Assembly: GCA_016293535.1 (NCBI GenBank)
Contig: JAEDEB010000055.1
Span: forward strand, 1 to 13,983
Direction of reading: 5' to 3'
Source: Bacteroidales bacterium
Lineage (GTDB): Bacteria; Bacteroidota; Bacteroidia; Bacteroidales; UBA932
Length of the DNA: 13,983 bases
The notes under the pieces: model-generated
What the model was told of the DNA's origin: nothing
The model's database searches: none
Seen by the model: only the letters and a program-made list of their open reading frames with translations
Part shown: in pieces, positions 13,969 to 13,983 of the stretch
Numbering within the stretch: position 1 is the first letter of the stretch
Layout of the letters: each line of letters begins with the position of its first letter
Translations under genes and position numbers: made by a program

Positions 13969-13983
13969 ATGAAAAGTTATTTC
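13969..13983 (+). CDS. Possible start of the next gene, cut by the window edge
   Basis: An ATG at 13969 opens a frame reading MKSYF to the last base, 22 bases after the rlmB stop and preceded by purine-rich AAAGAGA. Spacing and strand fit a further gene in the same series, but five codons are too few to identify anything. An upstream ATG at 13943 that overlaps the rlmB stop closes after nine codons. Confidence 0.25.

Noticed and set aside
1..13983. Search for CRISPR arrays, insertion sequences, integrase, toxin-antitoxin or defence genes
   Set aside because: No direct-repeat array, transposase, recombinase or defence-type gene was seen; every gene is a known housekeeping or conserved family and gaps are short.

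Overview
The window looks like a chromosomal housekeeping segment from a Bacteroidales (Bacteroidota) bacterium. Three things point there. The promoter-like boxes fit the phylum's TTTG / TAnnTTTG consensus. The starts have A/T-rich or purine-rich upstream sequence with almost no Shine-Dalgarno. The gene content is typical of the order: DUF3467, a LemA + DUF2207 pair, a TatA/TatC system with no TatB nearby, a kdsC-maf operon and a methanogen-type cysteate synthase. The cysteate synthase suggests a sulfonolipid-producing lineage such as the Rikenellaceae/Alistipes or Odoribacter side of the order. That placement is inference; no marker gene in the window fixes the genus.

Layout. (1) Bases 1-2589, plus strand: a 5'-truncated RlmI-type 23S rRNA m5C methyltransferase, then the PLP-dependent cysteate synthase. 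(2) A bidirectional terminator at 2602-2646 separates these from a minus-strand pair, lemA (4282-4851) and a DUF2207 membrane protein (2645-4282), joined by a TGATG stop/start overlap. (3) A divergent promoter region (about 4852-4964) also drives gph, a phosphoglycolate-phosphatase-like HAD enzyme (4965-5639). (4) The 298-base gap 5640-5937 has no protein gene. It holds a long near-symmetric terminator hairpin (5709-5751), a consensus Bacteroidota promoter (5785-5815), a predicted structured small RNA (about 5820-5936) and its own rho-independent terminator. (5) A minus-strand operon of DUF3467, kdsC and maf (7384 down to 5938). (6) A second divergent promoter region (7385-7555), then a long plus-strand series valS, tatA, tatC, ABC-F ATPase and rlmB (7556-13946). 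From tatA onward spacing is 16 bases or less, with an ATGA overlap between tatC and the ABC-F gene. A possible next gene begins at 13969.

How the genes fit together. Much of the window serves translation: two 23S rRNA methyltransferases (C5-cytosine and 2'-O-guanosine types), valyl-tRNA synthetase and a YheS-like ribosome-associated ABC-F protein. A second theme is the cell envelope: Tat export, KdsC for Kdo/lipopolysaccharide core synthesis, LemA/DUF2207, and cysteate, which in this phylum is the precursor of capnine-type sulfonolipids. gph and maf are house-cleaning enzymes.

Nothing here looks like a defence island, prophage, transposon or CRISPR locus. The least explained and most interesting element is the predicted 117-nt small RNA between gph and maf, which lies antisense to the likely 3' UTR of the maf operon mRNA.
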